Below, piece after piece: positions 1 through 12,300 of a DNA stretch of 64,000 bases. Below the pieces are notes generated by a model. That model saw nothing but the letters and a program-made list of their open reading frames with translations. It did not search any database and had not been told where the DNA came from. Origin of the DNA: Gonium pectorale (lineage: Eukaryota > Chlorophyta > Chlorophyceae > Chlamydomonadales > Volvocaceae); NCBI GenBank assembly GCA_001584585.1, contig LSYV01000015.1, positions 618,854 to 682,853 of the forward strand, written 5' to 3'. Position 1 is the stretch's first letter; each line of letters opens with the position of its first letter. The translations under genes were made by a program, and so were the position numbers.

Positions 1-100
1 CCCTCCCCTCCCCTCCCCTCCCCTCCCCTCCCCTCCCCACCCCTCCCCTCCCCTCCCCTCCCCTCCCCTCCCCTCCCCTCCCCTCCCCTCCCCACCCCAC
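1..100. repeat. (CCCTC)n microsatellite
   Basis: The first 100 bases are an almost perfect pentanucleotide array of CCCTC units, with a few CCCAC variants at about 37-40 and 91-100. It continues past the left window edge. No coding function is apparent. Confidence 0.97.
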
Positions 101-800
101 CTTTAGCAACCAGAACCTGCAGCCGCTGAGTACGGCCGCCGGATCCGCCGCCGCCCTCTGCTCCGCACACGATTCCTTCATGCAGCACGACAGGCAGCAG
201 CGCCGTATGAGGCGCCTGCGGAGATCGGCCACCGGCAAGGGGGGGGGGCGATCATCAGTCATACGCCGGACAGGACGGTCGAAAAGCCAATGCCGCCAGC
301 GTCAGCGCTGCCGCCAGCCAACTAGTGCAACGCCGAAGCGGGTCACTACCCTACCATGCGGGACCGTGCCAACAGCAGACTGCACGTCGGTGGCCTGCCC
401 GCGTGCCGCCACCGCCGCCCCTGGGGTCCTTAGCAGCTCCTGTGCCCCGCGGCGGCGCGGTGGATGGCTGCCTCTGCCTCGGCCAGCTCACGCGACGCAC
501 CGATTTGCTGCACACAGCCCCCCTGACTGCAGGCCATCCCTTGGTTGAGCCAGGGGAAACAGCGGTCCCTCACACCCCTCGCTCTCGCGGCGCTGAGGCG
601 GTGTCTTGTTGGGGCGGGTAACGCCCTTGGCCAGCGTCGGCCCGGATGCAATGCGAAACACATACACAAATTACACAGTGTGTGAGTCTGTGCCCTAACG
701 AGCCGTTTGGTTGAGGATCCCTTGGCTACGGTAGGGCTTCACCTTCTTCCTCATCCAAAATACGACGCACTCCAGCCCGATCCCACCCGACCCGCCCTGC
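101..800. other. gene-free stretch, probable 3' UTR of the minus-strand gene
   Basis: No open frame here has coding character or partner splice sites. A TTACA at 671-675 reads TGTAA on the minus strand, the green-algal poly(A) signal, about 125 bases past the stop of the next gene, so roughly 650-800 is probably that gene's 3' UTR. Confidence 0.5.
671..675 (-). terminator. putative poly(A) signal TGTAA
   Basis: TTACA on the plus strand is TGTAA on the minus strand, 125 bases downstream of the stop of the small membrane-protein gene. TGTAA is the usual polyadenylation signal of volvocine algae. Confidence 0.45.
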
Positions 801-1516
801 TCACCACATCAGGAAGCCCAGTATGGTCACCACCGCAATGACCAGGAACACCAGGTTGGCCTGCACCTGAGGCAGCACCGTGTCCCGGGCATAGTCCTGT
901 CGGGGGCCGGGAGGGGGCAGCGCGGGGCCGGAAGCGGGGAAGGTGGGTAGAGTGTTGCAGCTAGCCACGCGCCAGCGGCTCCACACACCTGGACCTGGCT
1001 CCGACCCCAGCGGGTCACATTGTCGAATGTGGATTGCGGCGAGGGCCCGCGCAGGAAGAGAAGCTTCTGGGGGTCGGAGCCGCGGGGCGGTGGCGGGTCA
1101 GGGACCACATATGGTGGGTGACAGGGGCGGCAGGGGCGATAGGACACCCCTTGCGGTGGCAAGGCCCCGCCCTGTGGCGGCCCCTTGCAGGGCCGCAGCT
1201 TTCCTGCCGCCCATCTCCGCCTATGCACCCCAAAAGAAACAGTTGACAGGTGTTTGGTCTCTGCTGCAGCTGGTACGCCTTGCAGGCCTCCAAACCCCTC
1301 GACCCGCCTATCCGAGGTAGGGGTGCACAGCTTCAGCCAACTACCTCAAAGGACAGGCGAAGCGCCACGGCCTTTCCCCGTGCGCACCTTCCACAGCGCC
1401 TTTGGGCAGACCTCCAGCGTGTAGTTATCCGCCAGGGCTACAGGGAGTGCCGCGGAGGTCAGGAGTAACACGCCAAGTGCCTCACTCCGTCGCCAGAGAA
1501 ATGTAGTTTGCTCCAT
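801..1516 (-). CDS. small signal-peptide, C-terminal TM protein (hypothetical)
   Basis: I do not recognise the family. Exon 1 (1516-1388) starts at ATG and encodes 43 residues: a basic N-terminus, a hydrophobic signal peptide (SEALGVLLLTSAALPVALA) and then DNYTLEVCPKALWK with an NYT N-glycosylation sequon. It ends at AAG|GTGCGC. The last exon (896-801) joins in phase to an exon ending at 989 (CAG|GTGTGT), giving TRWGRSQVQ followed by DYARDTVLPQVQ and a roughly 18-residue hydrophobic segment ending FLMW and TGA. This topology suggests a small type I ER or secretory-pathway membrane protein. The middle, about 1000-1300, holds one or two exons (for example one starting near KLLFLRGPSP at about 1076), but their junctions could not be put fully in phase, so the internal structure is uncertain. 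Confidence 0.6.
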
Positions 1517-1789
1517 CGCTCGATACAAGAGAACAAGTAAGATAATGCGGGCTTCAAGAAACCCTGTCTCGGGTCCGGGGTGCCATGTCGCCCAGCACAA
1601 ACAAAAACCAGGTGTTTTAATGCCAGTGTTGAAAAGATGAACAGTAATGAAACGTGTTACAAATGGTCGTAGTCGTAGAACCGCGCGACAAGGCAGAGAG
1701 GTACGAGGTAGGTGCCTACTGCCCAGCCCTGTACACGCACATATAGTTTGATATGATACAAATGACGCAACAAGCTTAAGGCAGCGACG

Positions 1790-4700
1790 ATGGAAGGGCG
1801 CAAGGTCAGAACAGGAAGTCAACCATGCTTTGGCCTATTCTCTTCTTTAACAATATATGATTGCTTGTTGAGTGTGCGCATGGCTATCTACTTCGTTTCA
1901 AGCATTAAAACTGTGTGTCAAGACTTCGCTGAGCCCCTTGCTTGTGCTCTGACGCGCAGAGACGCGAGGTGGCGGTCATACCACCAAAGCCCGTGCGCTT
2001 GAACGTCAACGCGGAGGTTCCCACCCCATTCGTGCTGCCATGGACGTGGTATAGCAAGCAAAGGCTGAACTGGCAGGTGCCAAAGCCCGTCGTCGTCACT
2101 GTCACAGCGGATGGCAAACTTGACTCTAAACGCTATGCAGCACTGGCACATGAAGACGCGCAGGTGGGTTGTGAAGCGCTTTGCTTAACCCTGCAGGCGC
2201 AATGTCGTTGGCGTCATGGGAGAGGAGCTTGGGCGCGGTGTGTGTGTGGGTGGGGTGGGGGTGCGAGATGGGCGGGAGTCTGCCCCCTCACCCTTTGTCC
2301 CTACACCACCGGCGTCCCCGACCAGGTTCCTGCCCCCCACCCACCCCGCATTGCCTGTTCCCCCTCGGTGCGGTTGCCCCCTGCCCAATCTTCTTTACCT
2401 ATGCAATATTCCCTACCTCTCATTCCTCCGTTTTGAACCAGTTTGGGCTGCGGGTCAGCTTCAACCAGACCATCGTCCTGGACCGTTACGGTGGCTTCCA
2501 CCTGGTCTCGATCGAGAAGGTCAATCGAACGGAGCTGCACTACGTGCTCAGCAGCGACGCATGCCCTTGCACAGCGGCCGCCAACGGCCACGGCGGCCGC
2601 GTCGCTAATGGTCGCTCCGCCGGAGGATGCGGGCGCGCCGGGCATGCGGCAGCGGCGGCACCCAAGGAGGGTGTCTGCTGTAGCGGCGACGTGGCGGCAG
2701 TACCCGTAGGCAAGCAAGAGGCCGGGCAAGGCAGGCCCGCCACCGCCGGAGCAGCAGCGACGGCGGCGGACAGGGGCGCGGCGGCTGCCTCACCCGTGGC
2801 AAGTCATGACTCGGCCAGTACACACTCATCGGTCACCGTCGCAGGCACAGTCGCCGCTGCGGGGCCAGCGGCCGCCGGCAGGGGCCGGGGCGGCGTGGGA
2901 ATTGGTGTGCGCACGGACGGGGGTGGCGGCGGTGCTGCTGGCATGAGTGTTGTGGAACGGGGGAGCAAGCCGGAGGAGGACGACAGCAACGGGAGTAGGG
3001 GTGGCTGCACCAGCAGCAGCGACAGTGGGAGCGACAGCAGCAGCGATAGCGGGAGCAGCGACGACGATGACGACGAGGCGTCAGCGGCGCAGGAGCCCAT
3101 CCGCAACAATCCCTTCCGGCCCAATTGCTGCAGGTGCGGCGCGGTGACGGGGCTGGGCGTGCGCGGGGGCCGAGGGAAGGGCCGGGCCTATCAGGCCGGA
3201 GGAGCCTTACTCACCCAGCAACTGACCCGTGCTGGTGTTGCGGGTGCGGACTCGCTTGCTGCAAACCTGTGCCCCCTGTCCGACGGAACCCATGCACCTC
3301 GTCACCCGCCATCCGAAATGGCCGCTCCGCTACCGCAGCTGCCCCTGCCACGTGTGGAAGAAGTTCTGGCCGGACCCCGGCGACCCGGACAAGGTCCTCA
3401 CGAGCGACGGGGAGTGGGACGACGACTTGGCGGCACCCGGCCCGGTCGCGGCCCCACCAGCCGGCAGGCACACCAACGGCGGCGCCGCCGCCGTGCCCGC
3501 CAAGGGCCGCAAGCGCGGCCACTCGGCAGAACCCCCGCCTGCGCGGCGGCAGCGCGTGGTGGCGGCAGAACCGCCGCCGCCCTGCGCGGGACCCGGCGCC
3601 GGCCGGCGTGGGCGGAACGGCAGCAGCGGCGGCGGAGCGTCGGGGGATGGGGCCAGCGGCCAGGCGCAGCCACCCGTGCCCGCACCGCGCGATGCCTCCC
3701 AGCGGGGGGCAGCAGAGGCCAAGGCGAGGCCGCCGCCTCGACTCGCTGGCGCCGGTACGACAACGCCGGTGGCGGCGGCGGTGGCTGCTCGTGTGCAGAC
3801 AGCCGGGGCGGCCGGTGCCGAGGGCTTCCAGGGCAGCGGCGGGGGCGGAGACGGCGATGGCGGCGCAGCTGTCCCCACCGTGGCGGCAACGCGCGCGGCT
3901 CCCTCGTCTCGCTTGTCTCGTGGTCGGCCAACTCTGGATGAGCTGCTTGCGGGGATGGGCGCAACACCAGTGCGGACAGTGCAGGACGGCGAGGGGGACG
4001 CGGCGCAGGCGCAGCCCTCTCAGCAGCAGCCCTCTCAGCAGCAGCAGCAGCAGCGGGTGGGTGCCGTCGTGCAGCTGGAGGCTGGGCAGCTGCACCGGGA
4101 CGGCTTGCGGGGTGTTCCGCCGTCCATCACGTTGAAGGTGGGGTGGGGTGGGGTGGGGTGGGGCGACATGGGCCGGACTGGGCCCATGTGGAGGGGGCCG
4201 GGCAGCAGGTGACGAGATGCCCGGGAAGTGGGGTTGCGGGCGGTGCTGCCGCGGTGTACCGCAAGTCGCGGCCTCGATTCCGTGGATGAATGGGCGCCGG
4301 GCGATGTAGGGCGTGCGCATGTACGAAAGGAACGGTATCCATGTTGTCCCCAACTCCCGCGCCACCCTCCCGGCAACAGGAAAGTATCTCCGTACCAATC
4401 TCGGTTGCGTGACCCCGTTGGTGCGCCCGCGTTCCCGCCCTCAAAATCATCAGCCTCCCCTCCCCCCCTCCCGCATGCGTCCGGCACAGGTGATCCGCGA
4501 CTGCGAGGTGCAGCCGGGCGACAACCAGTGCAAGCTGCAGCTGGCGCCGGGCGGCCAGCGGGTCAGCGTGCAGGTGCCGCAGCACCTGCAGGGCCTGCCG
4601 CTGGGCGGGTGGGCCATCTCCAACCGCGCAACCGACAAACTGCTGCTGCTCATCACCGGAAGCGCAACGCCGCAACCCCCACACCTGCCGCCACTGCAGC

Positions 4701-7359
4701 AGCAGCAGCAGCCTCCGGCAGGCGGCCGATCGGCAGCTCCGAGCGCTGCGCGCCCTCCCTCTCCCGGAAGGTCATCACGGGAGCAGCCAGCAACCATGGC
4801 GGCGCCGCGCTTGACGGCCTGCGGGGCACCTGGGACGACGGCACAGGCCCTCGCTGTCGGCACCGCGTCCAGCGGCCTGCAGCGCAGTGCGCCTGCCGCC
4901 CCTGCTGCGCCTGCCGCCCCTGCTGCGCCTGCCGCCCCTGCTGCGCCTGCGGCCCCTGCCGCCCCGTCCCTACCGCTCAGCGAGCAGCAGCAGCAGCGGT
5001 GCGCGCACTCCCAGCTGGCATCCTCCGGCGGCGCCACCGGCCAGCGGCACTTCGACGCCACAGCATCGGCGGCTCTGCACGTGCCTCCCCGTGACCCGCT
5101 TCACCACCCGCACCCGCACCTGCGCCCTCACCCACAATCCGCCCCGCTATGCCCGCCGCTGCCGCGGCAGCCGCCCTTCATCCTCACCCGGGGCGACACC
5201 GAAATCCCGGGCAACGTGTTGCAAGACTTTTTCAGCATGCTTCCCAGTGATGCACAGATGCCCAATCGCATGTATGTCGAGTTGGACCGGTCGCTGATGA
5301 CTCATTGCTCCTACCCCATCGTCATAAAGGACTGGGAGGGCAGGCGGCTCACAGATGCCGCTCTGCGCGAGCTCCTGTCGGGAGTCGAGGAACCGCGGAC
5401 GCTGGCACTCCGTTTGGAGGGCGTGCCGGAGTCGTGCTGGGGTATGCAGCTGGCGGAGTACGGTATGGTGAAGGAGGAGGGCGTGCTGGTGCTACGCGTG
5501 CGGACACTGATGCACGACCGCCGTCAGGAGGCGGACTGCGGACTGGCGCCACCGCAGGAGGCGGAGATGGAGGCAATTATGGAGGAGGAGATGGAGGAGG
5601 AGGAGGAGGAGGAGGAGCGGATGAGGGAGCGGGGACAGCAGCCGATGTTGCCGCTGCCACAGCGAGCGCTTTACAACGTGCCCTCGGAGCCGCACGAGGA
5701 GCTCTTCTCGCAGCAGCATCAGCAACAGGAGCAGCAACAGGAGCTTCTGTCGCAGCAGCAACAGTCCATCCGTCAGCAAGAGCAGCAGCTGTGGGAACAG
5801 CGGCCGCAGCCGCAACCCTGCCGGCCGGAGCCGCACCAGGTCGGGGGCGTGGCGGACGGCGAGCGGGATGCGCATGCCGCGTGCGGGCCGCACGACCTGG
5901 GTGAGCGGCTCTACCCACAGGAGCAGGAGCAGGTGGATCTGCCGCCGCTCCATCATTCCGCGGGCGACGCTGTCCAGGGCACGGCGCCGCCGCCGCCGGT
6001 CGGCGCCGCCGGCCCCGCCGGCCCCGTCTGGGAGCAGCTCCCGCCCATGCTGCTGTGCAAACAGAGCAACCTGACCTGCCGGCCGGCGTGGGACGTGCGG
6101 CCCCTTGAGCTGCCGGACATGCTACCCGAGGTCGGCACTCGTATCCAGGTGCGCAACTGTGAGCCGTCAGTGCTCGCCTCGGCAGCGGCATCCTGTGATC
6201 GAAGGATTGGGGTTGTGCATGGGATTGCGACGAGTCAGGTCATCGACACCGAGCACATGCAAGTTGCTTGCTTGCACCGAGTAGGGGCCCCTCGTCGGGA
6301 CCTGGCCTGCCACGAACACGTCGGGTTTGGGCGGTCGGGCTGCGCGGCGTTGTTTAGCGAGCGGGCTCGCAACCACACGTCCTCCACCACCGCAATCCCT
6401 GGCCTCGGTGCCGAACCTCCATCCACCTGTCTGACATCGCCTCACCCACCTCGGCTGCATTCCGTGCCGTGTTGTGGTTGCAGGACGACCTAGAGCTGGA
6501 CCCCCGGATCCAGAGGCAGCGCATGCGCGGCCGCATGGGCATGCGGCGGCTATTTGTGGAGCGGGATGGCTACGTGGACAGCGTCACGGCCGCGATGTGT
6601 GTGGAGGTCCGGGAGGAGGGCAGGTGCGCGGGGGCTCCCGGAGGGAAGAGGGGTGGGTGCGCGGGGTTATCCTGAAGGACGGGGAACGGGACACAACGCG
6701 GCGCTGCGAACTGGAGCTGCCCTGTCCTGCGTCGCAGGACGGCAGGCGAGATGGAGGGCAGGTGCGCACCGGGCGGATCTAGCCGCAGCCAGTAACGGGT
6801 CTGCGTGGCCTGCACCCACTCCGCAACTCCCCGGCCTCGCACCTCTCCCCCCCCTCCCCGCAGGTCAGCTTCCAGTTGTTTTCATCGGGAGAGGCATGCG
6901 CCCCAGGCTTCTCTACTGAGAATGCCTTCCGATCCCACTACTCCCCGCAGGTCTGTGCTGCTGGACTGGCTTCCTGCGCACGGCAACAAGTGCTACTTCA
7001 TCGGCTGGGGGCTCATGCCCGGGGGCAGCCTGGTGCTGCGGGTCACCAGCCGCTCGCCCGCTGCCGACAGCCTGGCCTCCTTCCCCGAATACGCCGCTGC
7101 CCTGGCGGCCGCCCGTGACGCAGCGCAGGCATTTGCCGCCGCCGAGGACCTGCGTCGGGAGCGGCTGGGCAGGCCGACGCCAGCGACAGTGGAGGCCGCG
7201 GAAAGGGCAGACGACGGCGGGGGCGCGGGCGCTGGGTCGCAACGGGGCAAGCGGCAGCGGCGGTGGAGGCTGCTGACTGACTTGATTGAGACGGCGCCAG
7301 AGATCCCCAAAAGGGTGATGCCCTCCCGCAAGCCGGCAGGCGGCCGCCGGCGGGACTAG
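1790..7359 (+). CDS. family X protein 1: large multi-domain protein, paralogue of 43278-45752
   Basis: Unrecognised family, roughly 1,300 residues. Exons that join in phase: 1960-2163, 2442-3133, 3339-4137, 4490-6148, 6484-6623 and 6951-7359 (TAG). The start is unresolved: a stop precedes the first solid exon in frame, and ATGGAAGGGCGCAAG at 1790-1804 spliced to 1960 is only a candidate. A 24-base in-phase exon at 6738-6761 and an acceptor at 6864 are alternatives. The protein begins with PFVLPWTW, followed by a beta-rich domain ending in DACPC. Next come an acidic/serine stretch, NCCSCPCHVWKKFW (formed by splicing 3133 to 3339), long Ala/Gly/Pro and Gln runs, further domains near 4490-4660 and 5170-5520, a Glu/Gln-rich linker, and a final domain with GWGLMPGGSLVLRV. 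Each domain ends in a similar aromatic...LxLxV strand pair. A remote likeness to plant B3 folds (GW..., then a hydrophobic strand) is my speculation. It could be nuclear, but no firm localisation signal is seen. Confidence 0.75.
4138..4165 (+). repeat. (GGGGT)n tract inside an intron
   Basis: The intron of family X protein 1 that starts at 4138 opens with about five tandem GTGGG/GGGGT units immediately after the donor. It is simple-sequence and G-rich on the coding strand. Confidence 0.8.
4890..4966 (+). repeat. coding tandem repeat, about 18 bp unit (Ala/Pro)
   Basis: About four copies of an 18-base unit resembling CCTGCCGCCCCTGCTGCG lie inside the 4490-6148 exon of family X protein 1. They encode an (AAP)n linker. 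The array keeps frame and should be length-polymorphic. Confidence 0.8.
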
Positions 7360-8346
7360 ATTGCGCTATGCTGCCTTGGTGCTGGGTCGTCCTTGGTTGT
7401 TGCAGTAGACTCTTGCAAGTGTTGTCGGTCTTGGTAGCGGCACAAATCTTCAGAGACTTCTACGTGTGACCCGTGAGGCCCGCACGCATGGCATCGTAGT
7501 GGTTGCGGCGCGATGGCGCACCGGGCAGTTGCCCTGATGCTCCTAGGCGTGGGCGTGCAGGTATGCCCAAGATGGAGGCATGCGTTAACAAATGCTCAGA
7601 AACAACAGTTTGTTGGTTGTGGTGTACAGTGGGAGAAGAATTTTGGATGGCCACGCATTCCACCTGCAGCGGAGCAGGGCTACTCGATTGGGCGCCCGGC
7701 TGGGATTCGTGAGGCTGAGTTGCTCACCCGTAGAAGTTAGGCGCCCAGATGGTCCTTACATATTGGGGACTGGCCCCTCGGATTATCAGGATGGAGAACA
7801 CCGTATACTGCGGTGATGTCATGCGGCATATCCTACTGGCCACAGTCCGTCCATTCTGGTGGGGCCGGGATCGCCCCTCCCGTCTTGCCCCGACCTCTGC
7901 ACTGCCGATCGCCCACTCCCTCTCCCGCTCCAGGCAACGTCGGATGGTTGCCCCGCAAGGACAACAACTATCTTTCTTTGCTGTTCGTTCAAAATCGTCC
8001 TCATCTGCGGACGTGATGGCGGGTAGCGAAGGTGTACGGTAGTGATGGTGGAGTTGCGGGTGGGCAGCGCACTGGGCATAGGCCCAGCGGGTGCCCACGT
8101 GGGGTGATGGCCGTCAGGCGCACGTCGCGCAGGTACAGGGCGTGCACTGTCGAACCCTGGATAGCACTGCCAGTATTGCAAAATGACAGCGGAAGGTACA
8201 GAACTGAAGGGGCTGGCGCCTGGCAGCCAGCGCCACACGTGGAGCCGAGAGAGCGCTCATGCCTCCGCGGCCTCCAAGGACTCGGTTGAGCCAAGTGACC
8301 AGGCAAGGGATCTTGTGCAGGACGGTACAGGGAACCGGCACCCGCC

Positions 8347-8351
8347 TGTAA
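8347..8351 (+). terminator. putative poly(A) signal TGTAA
   Basis: TGTAA lies about 990 bases after the TAG of the upstream plus-strand gene. It is the first recognised match downstream, so the 3' UTR would be long. Confidence 0.3.
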
Positions 8352-8542
8352 CCTCTGTGACATGGCTGGGCCCTCCTTGACCGCGAGGCTGAAGGGGCGA
8401 CACGCACTTGTACGGCACGCCTGAAAGAGGCATTCTGCCTCGAGGTGAGCGGTCGCGATATGTATGCCGGTCCCAAAGGTATTTGTACTACCTCTTGCTA
8501 TTACCTTCTGACATTCTCTGCCCGGATGCCAGCAGCAACGGG

Positions 8543-8547
8543 TTACA
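8543..8547 (-). terminator. putative poly(A) signal TGTAA for the WD40 gene
   Basis: TTACA on plus reads TGTAA on minus, about 810 bases past the WD40 gene stop. It is a candidate 3' end only. Confidence 0.3.
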
Positions 8548-9354
8548 AAGGGAGAATGCTACACGCACCCTGCCAGTGCAACCTGGAGACGCCGCCGCGC
8601 CCGCTACGCAGGTCTGCGAACCCATCATGCCCACGTAAGGGGGAGCGCGGTGAAAACGGCGTCTTTTCAACTCCCCCACCCCGGCATGTCTGCTCTTGCC
8701 ACTGCCCAACACACCCGTGCAACGCTTCGCCCCTTGCAATGTACTCCGCGCAACATCGGTATGGGCTGGGTCGTGCGATGCGGCTGGGGCGGCAGGCCCG
8801 CCATCCGACTGCCACCTCGAACATCCGCAAGCCAGCAACGGTGGAAGCCGGTACAGGCAGCGGTAGCGCTGAGCGCTACGGTACGTCTTCAGTACGAGCC
8901 AGTGCGGTAACCGTGCGCATGAATCCGATTGTCCAACCATGTGCAAAACGCATCCAGGAGCCTCTTGCGGCCTGCCCTGTGGAGCATCCCGGCCAACCGT
9001 GCGAACGTGCAGACATTCCGGTGCCCAAGCCCGAGTGCTTTGCAGCCCGCGCGACGACAACTGAAGAGGTGTACACATCGAAGCCTGGAGGTACGGCATG
9101 CCAGGCGCCGGCTTCCGCAGATCTCGAAAGGCAAGCCCAGCCCGCCAAATCCAAGTGGGACACGAAAGGATGGTCGGAAACGGGGGTGGGCACAAGCCGT
9201 TCGTACACAGCGCTTCAGTACGGGCATCCACCAGCAGGCTTCCTGGCAAACCTTGCCGGCAAGGCAGTCAAAATCAACCACCCTTCTGGGTCACGGCCAA
9301 AAGCCGGCCCCAGACCCCTCCCCCAGACCAACATAACATGGGCCTCGAAGACTC

Positions 9355-12300
9355 TCAACGGCCAGCGACGTCCCAGTCGCTCCAGGGATCAACCTGCTCG
9401 CCCCGGGAGACGCCCGCCACTTCCGAACTGCTCGCACCGCCGGCCGGGCCACCAAAGCCACCTGCGTCCGACTGCACACACTTCTCCTCCAAGCTGGCAT
9501 CCCACACGTCCAGGAGGGGGAACGCCAGGGCCTTCTCCGCGGGCGCTTTGGCCCAGACTTGTCGCGGCAAAGAGGCCGCGGCAATCACATGCTCCAACGC
9601 ATCATGGGGCAGGCACGACAGACCCGTGGGTCGATGGGCCCCGCTGCTCCCGCTACCGCGGCCCTGCTCGCCGCCCGCCGAGCTTTTGGTGCTGCCGGCG
9701 GCGCCGTCAGAGGTCTCACCTCCGATGCGTGAGGAGCGTGGGGAGGATTGCTGTGGTGGCAGCGGCGGCGCGGGGGTGTGACCCGCCGCGGCGCCCAGCA
9801 ACAGGGCCTGCACCGCGGCTCGGAAGGCGGGCGGCATGTGGCGATGGACGGCGCGCGACCACCGCGCGGCAGGCAGCAGCAGCTTGAAGGACAGCAGCTC
9901 CGTCTGAGACAAACATAGGGTGAGGGGCAGAGCCAGGGTCAGCAGCCATTGCTTGGGTCAGGAGCGCGCTTCGGCCAACGGCTCAGGAGTTGTAACCCGA
10001 TGCCCAGCACCGGCGTTGTAGCACCGGCGCAGCACAGCCACTACCCGTTTGGCATCATGCCGTGTGAGCTGCCTGGTGTCCCTTGCAGCTCCCCACCAAA
10101 CGCTTGGGAAGCCCCGCACACATGCTCCCACCCCCACCGCACACACGTTGCGCACTCGGAAACACCCTTGACTGCGCCCACCGCCGCCACGGCGTCACAC
10201 ACCTTGGTCGTCAGCAGCAGCCGCCCATCGGCGGTGGTGATGAGCCCCGTCAAGCGCGGGGGCCGCTCCAGCCGCCGCCGCTCCTGCCGTCGCGCCCTAG
10301 CCTCCTCTGCCGCTCTGCCGCCCACCCGCATTCCAGCTAGCAAATGCGTCGACAGCAGCGCCGCGCCGTCGGGGGCCACCTCCGTGGCCGCGGCCTCCCT
10401 CTCGCCGTGTGGGGATCCCGCATGCGCCACGTTGTTCGCTGCCGCCGACGGCGGCTGCTGCCGTTCGGACGGCCCGGACCGCAGCCCGGTCGGCCGTACT
10501 GAGATGCGCGACAGAGAGGTCCTGCGTGTCGGTCATGGGCGGGTCGGGAAGGCGGGGGGGCCGTGCATGGACGGAGTCGGCACCATGAGCCTGCGCATCT
10601 CATGCCTCGCGGCACTTCTATGGGCACTCTCCCACGGTGCCCTTGCCCCGCTTGTGGCTCACAATGTCCCCCACCCCCCAATAATGCCCCATCCCATTGA
10701 GAATGCTCCATCCCAACCCTGAACCGGGGCTGGTCCTCTGAGCCGGGTGATCAGCCCTGGGAGCGTCTGAATGAACAAGCTCCCCCAGCATCCGCCGCAT
10801 CCCCCCGCCACCATGCACACACAAGCCGCCGCAGTGCTCACCCTCCGCGCTCCCGGCGCCCCTGTTCCCCCGCATCCCACCTGCACAGCAAGCGGGAATC
10901 CCGCCCTCCCCACGACGGCCTCCCAGCCGCACCTGGGCGCGTCCACGTCCACCAGCACCACGTGCTGCCGGTCCACCGCGTGGGCCAGGAGCCCCGCCTC
11001 GCCCGGCCGACCAGGCAGCCATGACAGCGCCAGCGGCGGCTGCCACTGCGTGTGGCGCATGTCGAACAGCAGCTGCCTCCGCGGCACGTCAAACACGAAG
11101 ACGGACTTTCGAGGGAGGAGGCGAGCGCGGGGGGGCGGGGCGGAGGGAGCGGGGACAAGGAGGTTGAGTCGGGGCGCGCTGAGGAGGCGAGGGCGGACAG
11201 TCTGACGGTGGTGGGAGGGGCACGCCTGCGCCGTCTGGAGAGCCATGTCGGCAAGCATGCAGGCAAGCGGTCCGGCAGATGGCGCGAGCAGGAGCTTGTG
11301 TACGGAGGCAAAGCAGGAGCACGCTGGTCCTGCAGCTGTGCGCGCGGACGACTTACAAAGAGCGCGTCGAAGGATGCTGCCAGTCGGCTGGATTCGTGGT
11401 TGAACTTGCAATACTGGCAGCCCGGGGCTAGGCGGCCGGGTAGGCTGGTGGGCAGCGGTACCAGTAGCATCTCCATGGGGCGGGAGGGATAGCTGCTCGG
11501 GGCGGGAGGAGGGGTTGTGAGAGGGCGTTGGGCAGGGAGTGGGAGACGGGGCCTTGCCGAGGGGCTGTTGACCCGCTGAAGCAATCTGGAGAGGCCCACC
11601 TGAGCTATCCCCTCGCTGCCTTGGCATCCTCCCTTGTCACACTCCTCCCCAGCTAAGCCGCCCCTCCATTATCACCTAGGACTCGAGCTCGGACTCCCAC
11701 AACCGTCCGGAACGGCACGGCAACTTTCGCCATCGCAACGCCCCATTCGCCCTTATCGGACGTCCGTGGCAGCCGGGACGGTCGGCCCACACAATACTTT
11801 ACTCTCTCCCGCACGACGCCCCACTCACTCCGGCCCCGCGGGCACCAGGTACAGCAGCGGCTCGTCGCACCCCACCGCCAGCCAGCGCCCGTCCGGAGAC
11901 GACTCGACGCAGTTAAGCGGGCTGGGCCAGCCCACGATGGCGGCGGTGGCGGGCACGTCCTGGAGCACCAGCTGGCCGCCGCCCTCCTCGGCATCCGCCT
12001 GGGCCAAGGGGGAAGGGTGCGGAAGGCCCGTGGGTCTCTTTTGTCCCGGATACCGGTACGCAGCCCTGGGCGCCCCGGCCGGAACGCCCCGGTCGGAACA
12101 CTCAAAGCCACGGTAGGCGGTGGGCGACTTGGCAGCCACATCGCGTTCAACGCGCTTCGCAGTATCCTTGCGGACAGCGGTTCCGGCGCGTGATTTGCGC
12201 AGCGGTGCAGGAGTTTGCACCCACCAGGAGGAAAGATGGCGTCCGGGCCCCCGGGGCGATGTCGGGCTGCGGCTGCGAGGCGGGCGGCAGGCGGGCGCTC

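Larger units (their letters stand above)
7360..9354. other. convergent intergenic region and 3' UTRs
   Basis: It lies between the stops of family X protein 1 (plus) and the WD40 gene (minus). The open frames here lack splice partners or family resemblance. TGTAA on plus at 8347-8351 and on minus at 8543-8547 (TTACA) suggest long, nearly abutting 3' UTRs of about 0.8-1 kb each. Confidence 0.5.

Noticed and set aside
1..100. CCCTC array as a telomere
   Set aside because: Volvocine telomeres are TTTTAGGG; this pentamer repeat is an ordinary microsatellite.
1942..1959. TTG-initiated N-terminus for family X protein 1
   Set aside because: Nuclear genes start at ATG; a splice acceptor at 1958-1959 followed by an in-phase exon is the better explanation.
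3219..3338. Exon beginning at the acceptor at 3217-3218
   Set aside because: All in-phase joins from 3133 meet a stop at 3223-3225; the acceptor at 3337-3338 restores the Cys motif shared with the paralogue.
8445..9887. 480-codon plus-strand open frame
   Set aside because: Overlaps the last exon of the WD40 gene in antisense and is low complexity without domain features.
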